A stretch of 64,000 nucleotides of DNA from Paenibacillus xylanilyticus (GTDB lineage: Bacteria; Bacillota; Bacilli; Paenibacillales; Paenibacillaceae). The position numbers and the translations under genes were made by a program. Positions 52,044 through 59,839 of this stretch are shown here, piece by piece. The stretch lies in NCBI RefSeq assembly GCF_009664365.1, contig NZ_CP044310.1:1561001-1625000 (forward strand), written 5' to 3'. The first letter of the stretch is position 1. Each line of letters opens with the position of its first letter. Below the pieces are notes generated by a model, which did no database searches, had not been told where the DNA came from, and was given only the letters and a program-made list of their open reading frames with translations.

Positions 52044-52070
52044 GTTTTCCTCCTACTAGCGTTTAAGAAT

Positions 52071-52157
52071 ATCATCCGACAAATCATAAAAAACTGATGG
52101 TTGATCAATGAATATTGAAAAATTATAATCACATCATACAACATGTTGTCGGATGAT
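52071..52157. promoter_or_regulatory. Divergent operator region
   Basis: ATCATCCGACA (52071-52081) is the exact inverse of TGTCGGATGAT (52147-52157). A perfect palindrome ACAACATGTTGT lies at 52138-52149 overlapping the second arm. This suits binding of the divergent TetR protein at two sites with possible looping. Confidence 0.55.
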
Positions 52158-52192
52158 TGAATAAGAAATGGTAAACGGTAGGAGTGGTTTTA

Positions 52193-53110
52193 ATGTCAAT
52201 TAAACAAGACCGAATTTTAATATTTGGTGCAGGTGTTATCGGGAGCATGTACGCAATGAAGCTTATAGAAGCAGGGTTTGATGTTACCCTATTTGCACGT
52301 TCTAATAGATATATATCATTAAGAGAACATGGCCTGCGGTATAAGGAAAAAGGTAAAGTTAAATCGATAAGAGTGAATGTCATTGATACACTCGAAAACG
52401 ACGATATATACGATTATATTTTCGTTACCGTTCGTTATGATCGGTCCGAATCAGCGTTGTTAACGCTAAAAGATAATCAAAGCAAAAATATAGTTACGAT
52501 GATTAGTAATTCAAAGGGATTTTCTTCGTGGCTGGATATCGTAGGTGATAGACTTTTACCCGCGTTTCCGGGCTTCGGTGGACAGATTAAAGATGGAATA
52601 TTGCATACTCGATTTCTACCAAAGATTATAGCGGCAACTGCATTCGGAGAAATTAATGGTCTAGTGACAGAACGCATAGAAAAGCTCGCAACAATATTTA
52701 AAACAGCAAAGCTGCCCTACGATATTAAAAAGGATATGCAAGCGTATCTTATCACACACGCCGTATCAGACATTGCCATGTTGAGCGTTTTGCAATCCGA
52801 GAATAAGATAATGGACCAAGAAACAGCCAAAACCAGAAATGCGGCTCGCCAAATCACAGTTATTTTAAAAGCGCATCTAAAGGCAATACAAAAGGCTGGC
52901 GTTTCCATTGATCCACCAATGCTAAAAATGGTGCTAAAATTGCCAAACTTATTTTTGGATCTTTTCTTTATGACATGGCTACGAACTAAAATGGTTAGAG
53001 ATATGATGTTGCCGGATTATGCGAATCATGCTAACAATGAGATTGTGCAGCTGCGTAATGATTTAATAAAATTTTTAAGTCAAAATGGTATCAAATCGGA
53101 AATGGCTTAA
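52193..53110 (+). CDS. Ketopantoate reductase (ApbA/PanE)-like oxidoreductase
   Basis: This protein of about 305 residues has an N-terminal Rossmann motif ILIFGAGVIGSMYAMKLIEAG and a C-terminal helical ApbA-like domain. ATG 52193 (MSIKQDR) is chosen, 8 nt after GGAG; the frame begins at GTG 52184. The catalytic Lys/Glu of true ketopantoate reductases is not clearly conserved, and the TetR pairing suggests a specialised or detoxifying role rather than pantothenate synthesis. Confidence 0.8.
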   Translation: MSIKQDRILIFGAGVIGSMYAMKLIEAGFDVTLFARSNRYISLREHGLRYKEKGKVKSIRVNVIDTLENDDIYDYIFVTVRYDRSESALLTLKDNQSKNIVTMISNSKGFSSWLDIVGDRLLPAFPGFGGQIKDGILHTRFLPKIIAATAFGEINGLVTERIEKLATIFKTAKLPYDIKKDMQAYLITHAVSDIAMLSVLQSENKIMDQETAKTRNAARQITVILKAHLKAIQKAGVSIDPPMLKMVLKLPNLFLDLFFMTWLRTKMVRDMMLPDYANHANNEIVQLRNDLIKFLSQNGIKSEMA

Positions 53111-53225
53111 CGACAAATCAGAGTACAACTTTTTCGCTTACAGGCAGGACAGGATAGGATAGTCATTTTATCGAACACTAGATAATAAGGGAAATTATGA
53201 AGGTCAAATGACTGGGAGTGAGGGT

Positions 53226-53894
53226 ATGAAATTATTACTGACATCTGCAGGCGTTAATAACCAAAGCATACACAACGCATTAGTTGGCATGTTGGACAAG
53301 CCGATCGCTGACTCCAATGCCCTGTGCATTCCCACGGCGATGTACGGACATCCCTGGGTTGGCCCTGGCGTGAAAACCTGGGAGTTTATCAGCGGGAAAT
53401 CCGAGAACCCCATGGTAGACCTCGGGTGGAAGTCTGTAGGCGTGCTGGAGCTCACTGCACTGCCAAGCATCAGTAGAGACCACTGGGAGCCCTTGGTCCG
53501 GGAGACAGATGTCTTACTGGTGTCGGGTGGCGATGCTCTCTTCCTAAACCATTGGATGCGGCAATCCGGACTCGCAGAACTCTTGCCTTCACTAAGGGCC
53601 GTTTATGTGGGAATGAGCGCAGACAGTATGGTGATGGCACCTAAGATCGGGGAATACTTTGTGGGGTGGACTTCACCTACCGGTGGCGATGAAACGTTGG
53701 GACTGGTTGATTTTTCAATTTTTCCGCATCTTGATCACGTCATGCTGCCCAATAACACTATGGCTGCCGCTGAGAGATGGGCCGCAGAGATTCAAGGGCC
53801 GGCCTATGCAATTGATGATCAGACCGCCATCAAGGTAGTTGATGGAGCAGTAGAAGTGGTTTCCGAAGGGAATTGGAGGCATTTTACGGTCTAA
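53226..53894 (+). CDS. Peptidase S51-like (type 1 glutamine amidotransferase-like) protein
   Basis: This 222-residue alpha/beta protein of the class I GATase-like superfamily is related to peptidase E. ATG 53226 (MKLLLTSAGV) follows GGGAGTGAGGG; an ATG at 53208 is less well placed. The nucleophile-elbow region reads VYVGMSADSMVMAP, so Ser is in place but the usual GxSAG is GMSAD. His in FPHLDHVMLP and acidic residues downstream could complete the triad. Activity is uncertain. Confidence 0.78.
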   Translation: MKLLLTSAGVNNQSIHNALVGMLDKPIADSNALCIPTAMYGHPWVGPGVKTWEFISGKSENPMVDLGWKSVGVLELTALPSISRDHWEPLVRETDVLLVSGGDALFLNHWMRQSGLAELLPSLRAVYVGMSADSMVMAPKIGEYFVGWTSPTGGDETLGLVDFSIFPHLDHVMLPNNTMAAAERWAAEIQGPAYAIDDQTAIKVVDGAVEVVSEGNWRHFTV

Positions 53895-54123
53895 GTTTCC
53901 TCACCGCTGAGGGAACGGGATACGGTGTTGCCTACAATCTGAGCTAGGGTAACAGAAGCTAGTACTTACTCCATAGCCTTCTGTGTATTAGAAAATTGGG
54001 GTAATAGAATTTAAACAGGTGGGTCAAAAGATCACTTCCAAAAACATGACAATTCTCACCATTGCAATTTACCTTCACGTGATGTAAAATCACTTGATGG
54101 AAAAAACATGAAGGGGTGGGAGT

Positions 54124-54195
54124 ATGAGGTGTACACGACGGACTTACATTCAGTCTACTTGCATAATTTCATATTTCCATTCCATTAGACACTAA
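54124..54195 (+). CDS. Leader ORF (23 aa) ending inside a terminator stem
   Basis: ATG 54124 lies 7 nt after AAGGGGTGGG and encodes MRCTRRTYIQSTCIISYFHS plus IRH, ending at TAA 54193-54195. The stop codon is inside the 5' arm of a strong terminator before the UMP kinase-like gene. A second overlapping frame (ATG 54108-TAG 54188, 26 codons) is less well supported. The arrangement suggests transcription attenuation. Confidence 0.45.
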   Translation: MRCTRRTYIQSTCIISYFHSIRH

Positions 54196-54221
54196 AGCAA
54201 TTATTGCTTTAGTGTTTTTTA
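54189..54221 (+). terminator. Terminator/attenuator before the UMP kinase-like gene
   Basis: ACACTAAAGCAA-TTA-TTGCTTTAGTGT (perfect 12-bp stem) followed by TTTTTT. Only 19 bp separate it from the kinase start at 54241, whose SD GGGGGTG follows at 54228-54234. It could end the upstream S51 gene, but that gene stops 295 bp earlier. Confidence 0.85.
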
Positions 54222-54240
54222 TTTTATGGGGGTGTAATCA

Positions 54241-54978
54241 TTGTCAAGGTACAAAAGGGTTCTCATTAAGCTAAGTGGTGGAGCAGTAGCAGGAAACTCT
54301 GAATTTGGTTTTGAGCCAGAAAGGTTAGACTATATTGCTGATGAAATTATGTCAGTAATAAACTTAGGCGTTGAAGTATCGTTAGTTATAGGTGGGGGTA
54401 ACATTTTCAGAGGTAATATGGCCGAAAGCTGGGGGATAGAAAGGGCAGAAGCAGATAACATTGGGACGCTTGCGACTGTAGTAAATAGTTTAATGCTTCG
54501 TGGAGTTCTTAAAGCCAAGACCAAAAAGGAAGTACGAGTAATGACGGCAATACCTATTACTTCAGTTGCAGAACCATACTTCCGTCTAAGAGCAATCCAC
54601 CATCTAGAAAAAGGATATATCGTAATTTTTGCAGGGGGGAACGGTCAACCTTACGTGACAACAGACTATCCTTCTGTACAAAGAGCCGTCGAGGTTCATT
54701 GTGACGCTTTATTCGTTGCAAAGCAAGGTGTTGATGGTGTTCTTAATGCAGATCCTAAATTGGATAAAGATGCAAGGAAATTTCGTTCACTTCATTACAA
54801 CGATGTTTTAAAACACAACTTAAAGGTAATGGACCAGTCCGCTTTCATTTTAGCAAGAGACTACAATCTGCCCATGCATGTGTTTAATTTCGATAAACCA
54901 GGCTCGATGAAAGAAATTTGTGAAGGGCATAATAATGGTACTATTATTAGCGGTGAATCAATTTTGGAATTGGAATAA
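54241..54978 (+). CDS. pyrH: UMP kinase-like protein (divergent PyrH paralogue)
   Basis: This 245-residue amino acid kinase-fold protein is closest to bacterial UMP kinase, which converts UMP to UDP with ATP. Visible are KRVLIKLSGGAVAG (P-loop-like; PyrH usually has SGEA), VIGGGNIFRG, GVDGVLNADPK and MDQSAF. The UMP-binding stretch, usually GTGNPYFSTDTTAALRA, reads GGNGQPYVTTDYPSVQRA, so substrate contacts may be changed. It lies outside the usual tsf-pyrH-frr operon, has a TTG start and is preceded by a leader ORF and terminator. Probably a second, specialised copy. Confidence 0.82.
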   Translation: MSRYKRVLIKLSGGAVAGNSEFGFEPERLDYIADEIMSVINLGVEVSLVIGGGNIFRGNMAESWGIERAEADNIGTLATVVNSLMLRGVLKAKTKKEVRVMTAIPITSVAEPYFRLRAIHHLEKGYIVIFAGGNGQPYVTTDYPSVQRAVEVHCDALFVAKQGVDGVLNADPKLDKDARKFRSLHYNDVLKHNLKVMDQSAFILARDYNLPMHVFNFDKPGSMKEICEGHNNGTIISGESILELE

Positions 54979-54993
54979 CAGAACTTCTGTCCG

Positions 54994-55017
54994 AGGGAGC
55001 ACTTTTGTGCTCTCTAG
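54994..55017 (+). terminator. Hairpin after the UMP kinase-like gene
   Basis: GAGGGAGCAC-TTTT-GTGCTCTCT, 9-10 bp stem. The downstream tract is only weakly T-rich. Confidence 0.5.
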
Positions 55018-55082
55018 ATTTCGTAAAGCAAGCCCGTTTCTTTTCAGAGCTCTTGAAAAATAGATAAGAGGAGGCCACTCAA

Positions 55083-55818
55083 TTGAAAGCACTTGTATTT
55101 AATAAATTCGGAGGACCGGAAGTCCTAGAATATCTTGAAATTTCGGATCCAGTTATCGGGCCTGACGAAATATTAGTAAGGATGAAAGCCATCGGATTGA
55201 ATTTTGCAGATATTTATAGAAGGAAAGGGAATTATCATCTTACTGGGAACTCCCCGTTTATTTTAGGTTATGAAGGGGCAGGAGTCGTTGAAAAAACAGG
55301 AGCTAATGTCCAAGGAATCAGCGTTGGCGACACTGTTGCATTTGCAGATGTCCCCCATGCTAACGCAGAAAAAGTGGCTGTTCCCATAGAAAAGGTAATT
55401 CCTCTTCCAGATACCATTTCATTGGATAAGGCGGCTTCTGTTTTACTGCAAGGGTTGACTGCCCACTATTTAACAAAAGATAGTCTATGACTCCGTAGGC
55501 TCCACGCTCGAGGATAGTTTTGCAGTCACTCGCATTGGGGGGACGGTTGTATTTTATGGAATGGCAGGGGGAGACCCTGCTCCTGTTGACCCAAGGATGC
55601 TCATGGATACGTCAAAAACGTTGACTGGTGGCGATCTTTGGAATTTCCTTACTTCCCGCGAGGAACGGGCAACCCGTTCAGCCGAGTTGTTCCGCTGGAT
55701 CGAAGAGGGGAGAATAAAGGTATCCGAGCCTACGGTATTTGCACTACGAGATGGAAGCAAAGCACATCAATTTCTAGAAAGCCGCAAAAGCACGGGGAAA
55801 ATTTTATTAAGACCATAA
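55083..55818 (+). pseudogene. NADPH:quinone oxidoreductase with internal deletion and frameshift
   Basis: TTG 55083 (behind GAGGAGG) encodes the N-terminal GroES-like domain of a zeta-crystallin-type quinone oxidoreductase (135 codons, to QGLTAHYLTKDSL-stop). The sequence then resumes in another frame as VYDSVGSTLEDSFAVTRIGG and onward through a normal C-terminus (FLESRKSTGKILLRP) to 55818. About 70 residues are missing between TKDS and VYDSVG, including the AAGGVG cofactor loop of the Rossmann domain, so the gene cannot make an active enzyme. Confidence 0.88.
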
Positions 55819-55883
55819 AAATCGATGAATCTACCAAGACTCAAGTAGGGCAGATTATTCTTTTGTATCTGGTCAAAGAAAAA

Positions 55884-55915
55884 TGCCCCTCCACCTTGTC
55901 GGTGAAGGGGGCTGC
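55884..55915 (-). terminator. Terminator of the minus-strand MFS gene
   Basis: GCCCCTTCACCG pairs with GGTGGAGGGGC on the minus strand, followed by ATTTTTCTTTG. Confidence 0.75.
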
Positions 55916-56010
55916 GACTGCATGACACTGTTGCAACATCCGCTCATATTCCAGTTCCTGCTGAAATCAGCTCATCACGATGTTTATTTTTTAATTGCTG
56001 ATGCCAATTT

Positions 56011-57207
56011 TCATTCACTTGTAGATAACTTTCCTTTCTTGGAGCGGAATACATTCATGGTAAGCGGCAGAGAAGCCAGAAGCATGACTGCCCCAAAAAT
56101 ATAAGGAAGGTTAAGGTTTGTGTCAAATAACGAACCTGCAATAAGCGGACCAAATATGGTTCCAAGACTGGAATATGTGGTATTCAGACCAGATGCATAC
56201 CCTTGTCGATCTCCTGCGTTTTTGGATATTAGCGTGCTGACGGAAGGCCGCAAAAAAGAATTAAATGCAAAGAATAACGCGGAAGCGAATAAAAGAAAAG
56301 CAAGGTTAACTTTGATCAGCATTAACATTAAAGCGATAGGCGCGATAATTAAGGATAGTCGAATTAACCTGATCTCACCCATCCTTTTCACAAACCAATC
56401 CAGCAGCCAAACTTGAATAACAATACCGATTATGGCCCCCAGCGTAATAATGATAGAGATGGTTGCAGCATTAAAACCGTATTTTTTCTCTACGAAAAGG
56501 GCAAATACCGTCTCATAACTCATGAGACCGAAGGTCATAACGAGAAGTAGAAGTAAGTACTTGAAATAGGGAACTTTAAAGGAACTCAAAACTTTTTTTC
56601 CAAGGTGATTTCCATCCGGATTGCGTAAAGAGCGCGTTCTTTTTTCAGGTGCAAGTGTCTCAGGCAATAGGAGGGTCAGCAGCGTAGCGAGCAATCCAAG
56701 ACCAGCAGCACAGAAATAAGGCACACGTATGCCCATTTCGGCAATGAGGCCACCAAGACCGGGTCCAAGTACCATGCCCAAATTCATGGCTGCTCCAAAA
56801 TACCCCATACCCTTAGCTCGCGTTTCGTGGGTCGTAATATCGGCCACATAGGCCAAGTTCGATGGGATCATTAAACCCAAGCTGATTCCGCCAATAAAGC
56901 GAGCGACATAAAGCAGAGGCAATGAAGTCGAAAGCGCAAATATGACATCAGAAATGACTGAAAGGAACATGCCGGCCATGATTAACTTTTTGCGTCCAAA
57001 TCGATCAGATAATTGTCCTCCCAGAGGTGAAAATAAGAATTGAGCTGCACCAAATGCAGCGACCAGAAAACCTGCGACAGTTCCGCCTGCATGGAATAGC
57101 TTCAAATAATCAGGCAATATTGGAATAAGCATTCCTTGGCCCAATAAAGCTATAAATAGATTTAACATGAGAATGAAGAGTGGGAAGCGAACAGACTTTG
57201 GTAACAT
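56011..57207 (-). CDS. MFS efflux transporter (DHA1, TetA/NorA-like, 12 helices)
   Basis: This 398-residue major facilitator has about 12 helices, the helix 2-3 loop motif A GGQLSDRFGRKKLIM and antiporter motif C region GMVLGPGLGGLIAEMG. Such pumps export tetracycline-, fluoroquinolone- or dye-like drugs. AAAGGAG precedes the minus-strand ATG. A TTTACA-CGA-TGTAAA palindrome just upstream is a likely operator; no regulator gene is adjacent. Confidence 0.92.
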   Translation of the reverse strand: MLPKSVRFPLFILMLNLFIALLGQGMLIPILPDYLKLFHAGGTVAGFLVAAFGAAQFLFSPLGGQLSDRFGRKKLIMAGMFLSVISDVIFALSTSLPLLYVARFIGGISLGLMIPSNLAYVADITTHETRAKGMGYFGAAMNLGMVLGPGLGGLIAEMGIRVPYFCAAGLGLLATLLTLLLPETLAPEKRTRSLRNPDGNHLGKKVLSSFKVPYFKYLLLLLVMTFGLMSYETVFALFVEKKYGFNAATISIIITLGAIIGIVIQVWLLDWFVKRMGEIRLIRLSLIIAPIALMLMLIKVNLAFLLFASALFFAFNSFLRPSVSTLISKNAGDRQGYASGLNTTYSSLGTIFGPLIAGSLFDTNLNLPYIFGAVMLLASLPLTMNVFRSKKGKLSTSE

Positions 57208-57223
57208 AAAATGAGCTCCTTTA

Positions 57224-57255
57224 TTTACATTGTGTCAACCTTTACACGATGTAAA
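57224..57255. promoter_or_regulatory. Candidate operator of the MFS gene
   Basis: TTTACACGATGTAAA (57241-57255) is a palindrome with a 3-nt centre. TTTACATTGTGT (57224-57235) is the inverse of ACACGATGTAAA with one mismatch, giving two overlapping dyads. A TTGACA lies inside on the minus strand. Confidence 0.55.
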
Positions 57256-57412
57256 TATCTTAATATGCAGGTGGAGGATTTGTAAATCGCATTTTATATC
57301 AAAATATCTCAACGATTCAATGACTAGTTGAGCGTCTAACAATATTACCAAGTGATCAGCTGATCAGAGTACTGCTGAATTGAAGAAGTATGTTGCAATA
57401 ACGCTGAATAGA

Positions 57413-57443
57413 AAATAGCCAATCATTTATATGGTTGGCTATT
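57413..57443. terminator. Hairpin between minus-strand genes
   Basis: AAATAGCCAATCAT/ATGGTTGGCTATTT, 14-bp stem with one wobble pair and TTTTC following on the minus strand. It probably terminates the NmrA-type gene. Confidence 0.7.
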
Positions 57444-57457
57444 TCTTCGTATATCAT

Positions 57458-57494
57458 ATTGAGCTAACGGGAAATTTTACTCAATAAAAAGCGC
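57458..57494 (+). repeat. Left arm of the dispersed element
   Basis: ATTGAGCTAACGGGAAATTTTACTCAATAAAAAG. The CGTTAG half is degraded to TTTTAC, while an outer ATTGAG/CTCAAT pairing is present. Core and right arm are missing. Confidence 0.6.
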
Positions 57495-57552
57495 AGTCTA
57501 GGAATTTAAACTTTTCATAGAATTAAGTTAGTAACATTCCAGCTTTCAATCT

Positions 57553-58425
57553 TCAATTTGGAGATTTGATTTTAAAGAATTCCTTATATGTCATTGGTTT
57601 TCGACCAATCAGATGTTCAAGATCCCCAGACGTCTCCGAGAATTCTCCAGTGTTGATTCCTCTCACCCAACCTAATAAGAAATCAGTCATAAAAACAGGC
57701 AAGCCATTTGCTACCATAGTGTCTATATATTCTTCTTCGCTAATTGCCTCATAAGGGATATTTATCTCATTAATCTCCGAGAGGGCTTCAGCGATGTCTG
57801 CAAAAGAGCTTCCCTCGCTGCCACTTAAAGTATATGACTTATCTTCGTGTCCGTTTTGAGTAAGAACGGCTGCGTTGGCTGCCGCCAAATCGTCCAGAGA
57901 TGCAGCGGCTACTTTACCGGAACCCGCTGGTACTCGTACGCCGACTTTAAGCTCATCTCCGAAATACGAATGCATGACTTCAAGATACGGTGGATTCCGA
58001 AGAATAGTATAGGCTAATCCGGATGCTTTAAGTGTTTGTTCAGCAAATAAGTCTGAAATCGATACTTCGGGAATAATAAGATTTGAATTTTCTTTTCGTA
58101 TGATCGACGTGAAAATCACGTGTTTGACACCGGCCTGTTTTGCAGCTGCGATGACGTTGAAATGTTGCGTATTGCGGTCGGTAAATGCTTGCGCGGAAAT
58201 AAGCATAACTTTTTCAACCCCATTAAAAGCTCGCAGAAGTGAGTCATAATCAAAATAGTCCCCCTGGTGAGCTTCTATACCTTCTTGAACAAACTTTTTG
58301 ATTTTCTCGGATTCCGGATTACGTACCAATACAGCGACCTGATTGGACGGAACTTTTTTAAGAAGAAGCTCTAGTGTCCTGCTGCCGAGATTACCTGTTG
58401 CTCCAGTAATAAGTATTTTACCCAT
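57553..58425 (-). CDS. NmrA-like/QorB-type NAD(P)H quinone oxidoreductase
   Basis: This 290-residue atypical SDR has the N-terminal Rossmann motif ILITGATGNLGSRTLELLL, NPESEK after beta-2 and the QorB/NmrA pattern VEKVMLISA, KHVIFTSII. It lacks the YxxxK catalytic pair, like other NmrA/QorB proteins that reduce quinones or sense NADP(H). AAAGGGG precedes the minus-strand ATG. With the monooxygenase and HxlR genes it forms a same-strand set likely responding to quinone or electrophile stress. Confidence 0.85.
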   Translation of the reverse strand: MGKILITGATGNLGSRTLELLLKKVPSNQVAVLVRNPESEKIKKFVQEGIEAHQGDYFDYDSLLRAFNGVEKVMLISAQAFTDRNTQHFNVIAAAKQAGVKHVIFTSIIRKENSNLIIPEVSISDLFAEQTLKASGLAYTILRNPPYLEVMHSYFGDELKVGVRVPAGSGKVAAASLDDLAAANAAVLTQNGHEDKSYTLSGSEGSSFADIAEALSEINEINIPYEAISEEEYIDTMVANGLPVFMTDFLLGWVRGINTGEFSETSGDLEHLIGRKPMTYKEFFKIKSPN

Positions 58426-58515
58426 ATGAATAACCCCTTTGCACTTTTATTAATGCTTTAATCGTATAACTAGAAAACAATTACAACTTTCCGAATCGTT
58501 CACCAGTTTTAAGAT

Positions 58516-58657
58516 CATAGGCTTGACTGAAAGCCTATGTTTCACATTCTTGTTTTCCAATAAAGGTAAATGAGATATGACATCATTAAATGTAACAATC
58601 ACAGTTACATTATAATCAAAAAAAGGTTATTAACTTACTGTGCAAGTAATAATACTT
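58516..58657. promoter_or_regulatory. Dyad-rich control region upstream of the NmrA-type gene
   Basis: It contains the hairpin CATAGGCTT/AAGCCTATG (58516-58539), the dyad TGTAAC-N7-GTTACA (58591-58609) next to TATAAT on the minus strand, and AAGTA-ATAA-TACTT (58644-58657). The last shares AGTA/TACT half-sites with the operator candidate at 59094-59107, suggesting the same HxlR regulator acts here. Confidence 0.45.
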
Positions 58658-58672
58658 ACCTTAAAAAAAAAA

Positions 58673-59014
58673 TTACTGTCTAACATTCGTCAGTGTACTT
58701 CCCCATTCACCGACTGGTTCAAGCCAGCTTACAATTCTATCATCAATAAGGTTGGTAAGTGCACCTTCATACTCAGCACGATAAGGTTTAGTAAGTTCGT
58801 GTTGAATCCAACTTTCTCTGGTGCCCTGCCAAATCTCATAGATGACAAGATCATCAGAATGATCAAGATCATCGGAGACGATCGCGTTTACAAAGGCAGG
58901 TTCACTTTTGAAGTTGCTAATCATTGCAAATAGACTTTCACGGAAAGCTTCTTTCTGACCAGGCTTAATTTTAAAACGTATATTGAGAATGATTTGATTG
59001 TTGTTTGTTGACAT
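58673..59014 (-). CDS. Antibiotic biosynthesis monooxygenase-domain protein (quinol monooxygenase-like)
   Basis: This 113-residue ABM-fold ferredoxin-like protein has ILNIRFKIKPGQKEAFRESL at the N-terminus, a central DLVIYEIWQGTRESWIQHE with the typical E-x-W, then L-x-x-L. Such small dimers oxidise quinols or similar aromatics, or act as heme-degrading IsdG relatives; the YgiN-like class fits a quinone-stress set. AAAGGAG precedes the ATG. Confidence 0.85.
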   Translation of the reverse strand: MSTNNNQIILNIRFKIKPGQKEAFRESLFAMISNFKSEPAFVNAIVSDDLDHSDDLVIYEIWQGTRESWIQHELTKPYRAEYEGALTNLIDDRIVSWLEPVGEWGSTLTNVRQ

Positions 59015-59080
59015 CGCTACACACTCCTTTTATTAACTCTTTAATTTTCTTCATGGCCACAAGTCTCATTATGTACGATG

Positions 59081-59116
59081 TATCACCTTTAAAATAGTAC
59101 GTACTTTTTGGTGATA
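59081..59116. promoter_or_regulatory. Candidate HxlR operator upstream of monooxygenase gene
   Basis: The outer inverted repeat TATCACC (59081-59087)/GGTGATA (59110-59116) encloses AGTACGTACT (59096-59105). ATAGTACGTACTTT (59094-59107) differs by one base from a site upstream of the RidA gene at 37633. Confidence 0.6.
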
Positions 59117-59176
59117 TAGTAACCAAATAGTGATAATTGTGATGAAGTAAAGAATAAATTGATTTCTAAAATGACT

Positions 59177-59524
59177 CTATTCCACATTTAATCTCCGATA
59201 TTCATCCTTATTCAATGCCTTCTCTGCATAATTCTGACCCCAATCACAAAGGGCTCGCAAAGTGGGTTCAAGAGACATACCCATTTCTGATATTGCATAT
59301 TCCACTTTTGGAGGCACCTGATTGAACATTGTTCTTATAATCAAATGATTACTCTCCAACTCCCGCAAAGATTGTACTAACATTTTCTGAGAAATGGATG
59401 GGATGAGCCTTTTCAATTCACCAGTCCGTTTAGGACCTTTTATTAAGTAATATAGAATAAGAGGTTTCCACTTTCCGCCAATGACATCTAAGGTTATTTC
59501 CAGATCACAATAAAAAGTTTTCAA
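59177..59524 (-). CDS. HxlR-family transcriptional regulator
   Basis: This 115-residue winged-helix regulator has the HxlR signature FYCDLEITLDVIGGKWKPLI with the conserved Cys near residue 6, TGELKRLIPSISQKMLVQSL for the HTH and VEYAISEMGMSL for the wing. The N-terminal Cys is the redox or quinone sensor in relatives YodB and HypR. It starts at TTG 59524 behind GAGGGATGG. It lies upstream of and on the same strand as the monooxygenase and NmrA-type genes. Confidence 0.92.
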   Translation of the reverse strand: MKTFYCDLEITLDVIGGKWKPLILYYLIKGPKRTGELKRLIPSISQKMLVQSLRELESNHLIIRTMFNQVPPKVEYAISEMGMSLEPTLRALCDWGQNYAEKALNKDEYRRLNVE

Positions 59525-59665
59525 TTAAGAAACACCATCCCTCATTTAATTTTCAATTATTATATTACATGTGTTGATCCAATCAACCTATCTTGCTGTA
59601 TATACTGTCTGCTATTATCAATGTCATAAAACGAATTTACATAGTTATATTTGGTTTCGAGACAA

Positions 59666-59692
59666 TCGAACTAACGGGACACGTTAGTTGAA
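59666..59692 (+). repeat. Left hairpin of the dispersed element with compensated base
   Basis: AACTAACG-GGACA-CGTTAGTT forms a perfect 8-bp stem; where other copies end GCT, this one ends GTT and stays paired with AAC. Core and right arm are absent. Confidence 0.7.
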
Positions 59693-59839
59693 GAATTCAT
59701 CATTCAGCCACTCGCTGTTATCTGGGCCATCACTCAATCTTACAAGTGTGTAAGGCAATTGTCATTTAAATCAATGGTAGTCGCATAGCTGCTCCTCTAG
59801 ACTAATCCACATATAGGATTATTTTAAGGGGGAGTTGGC

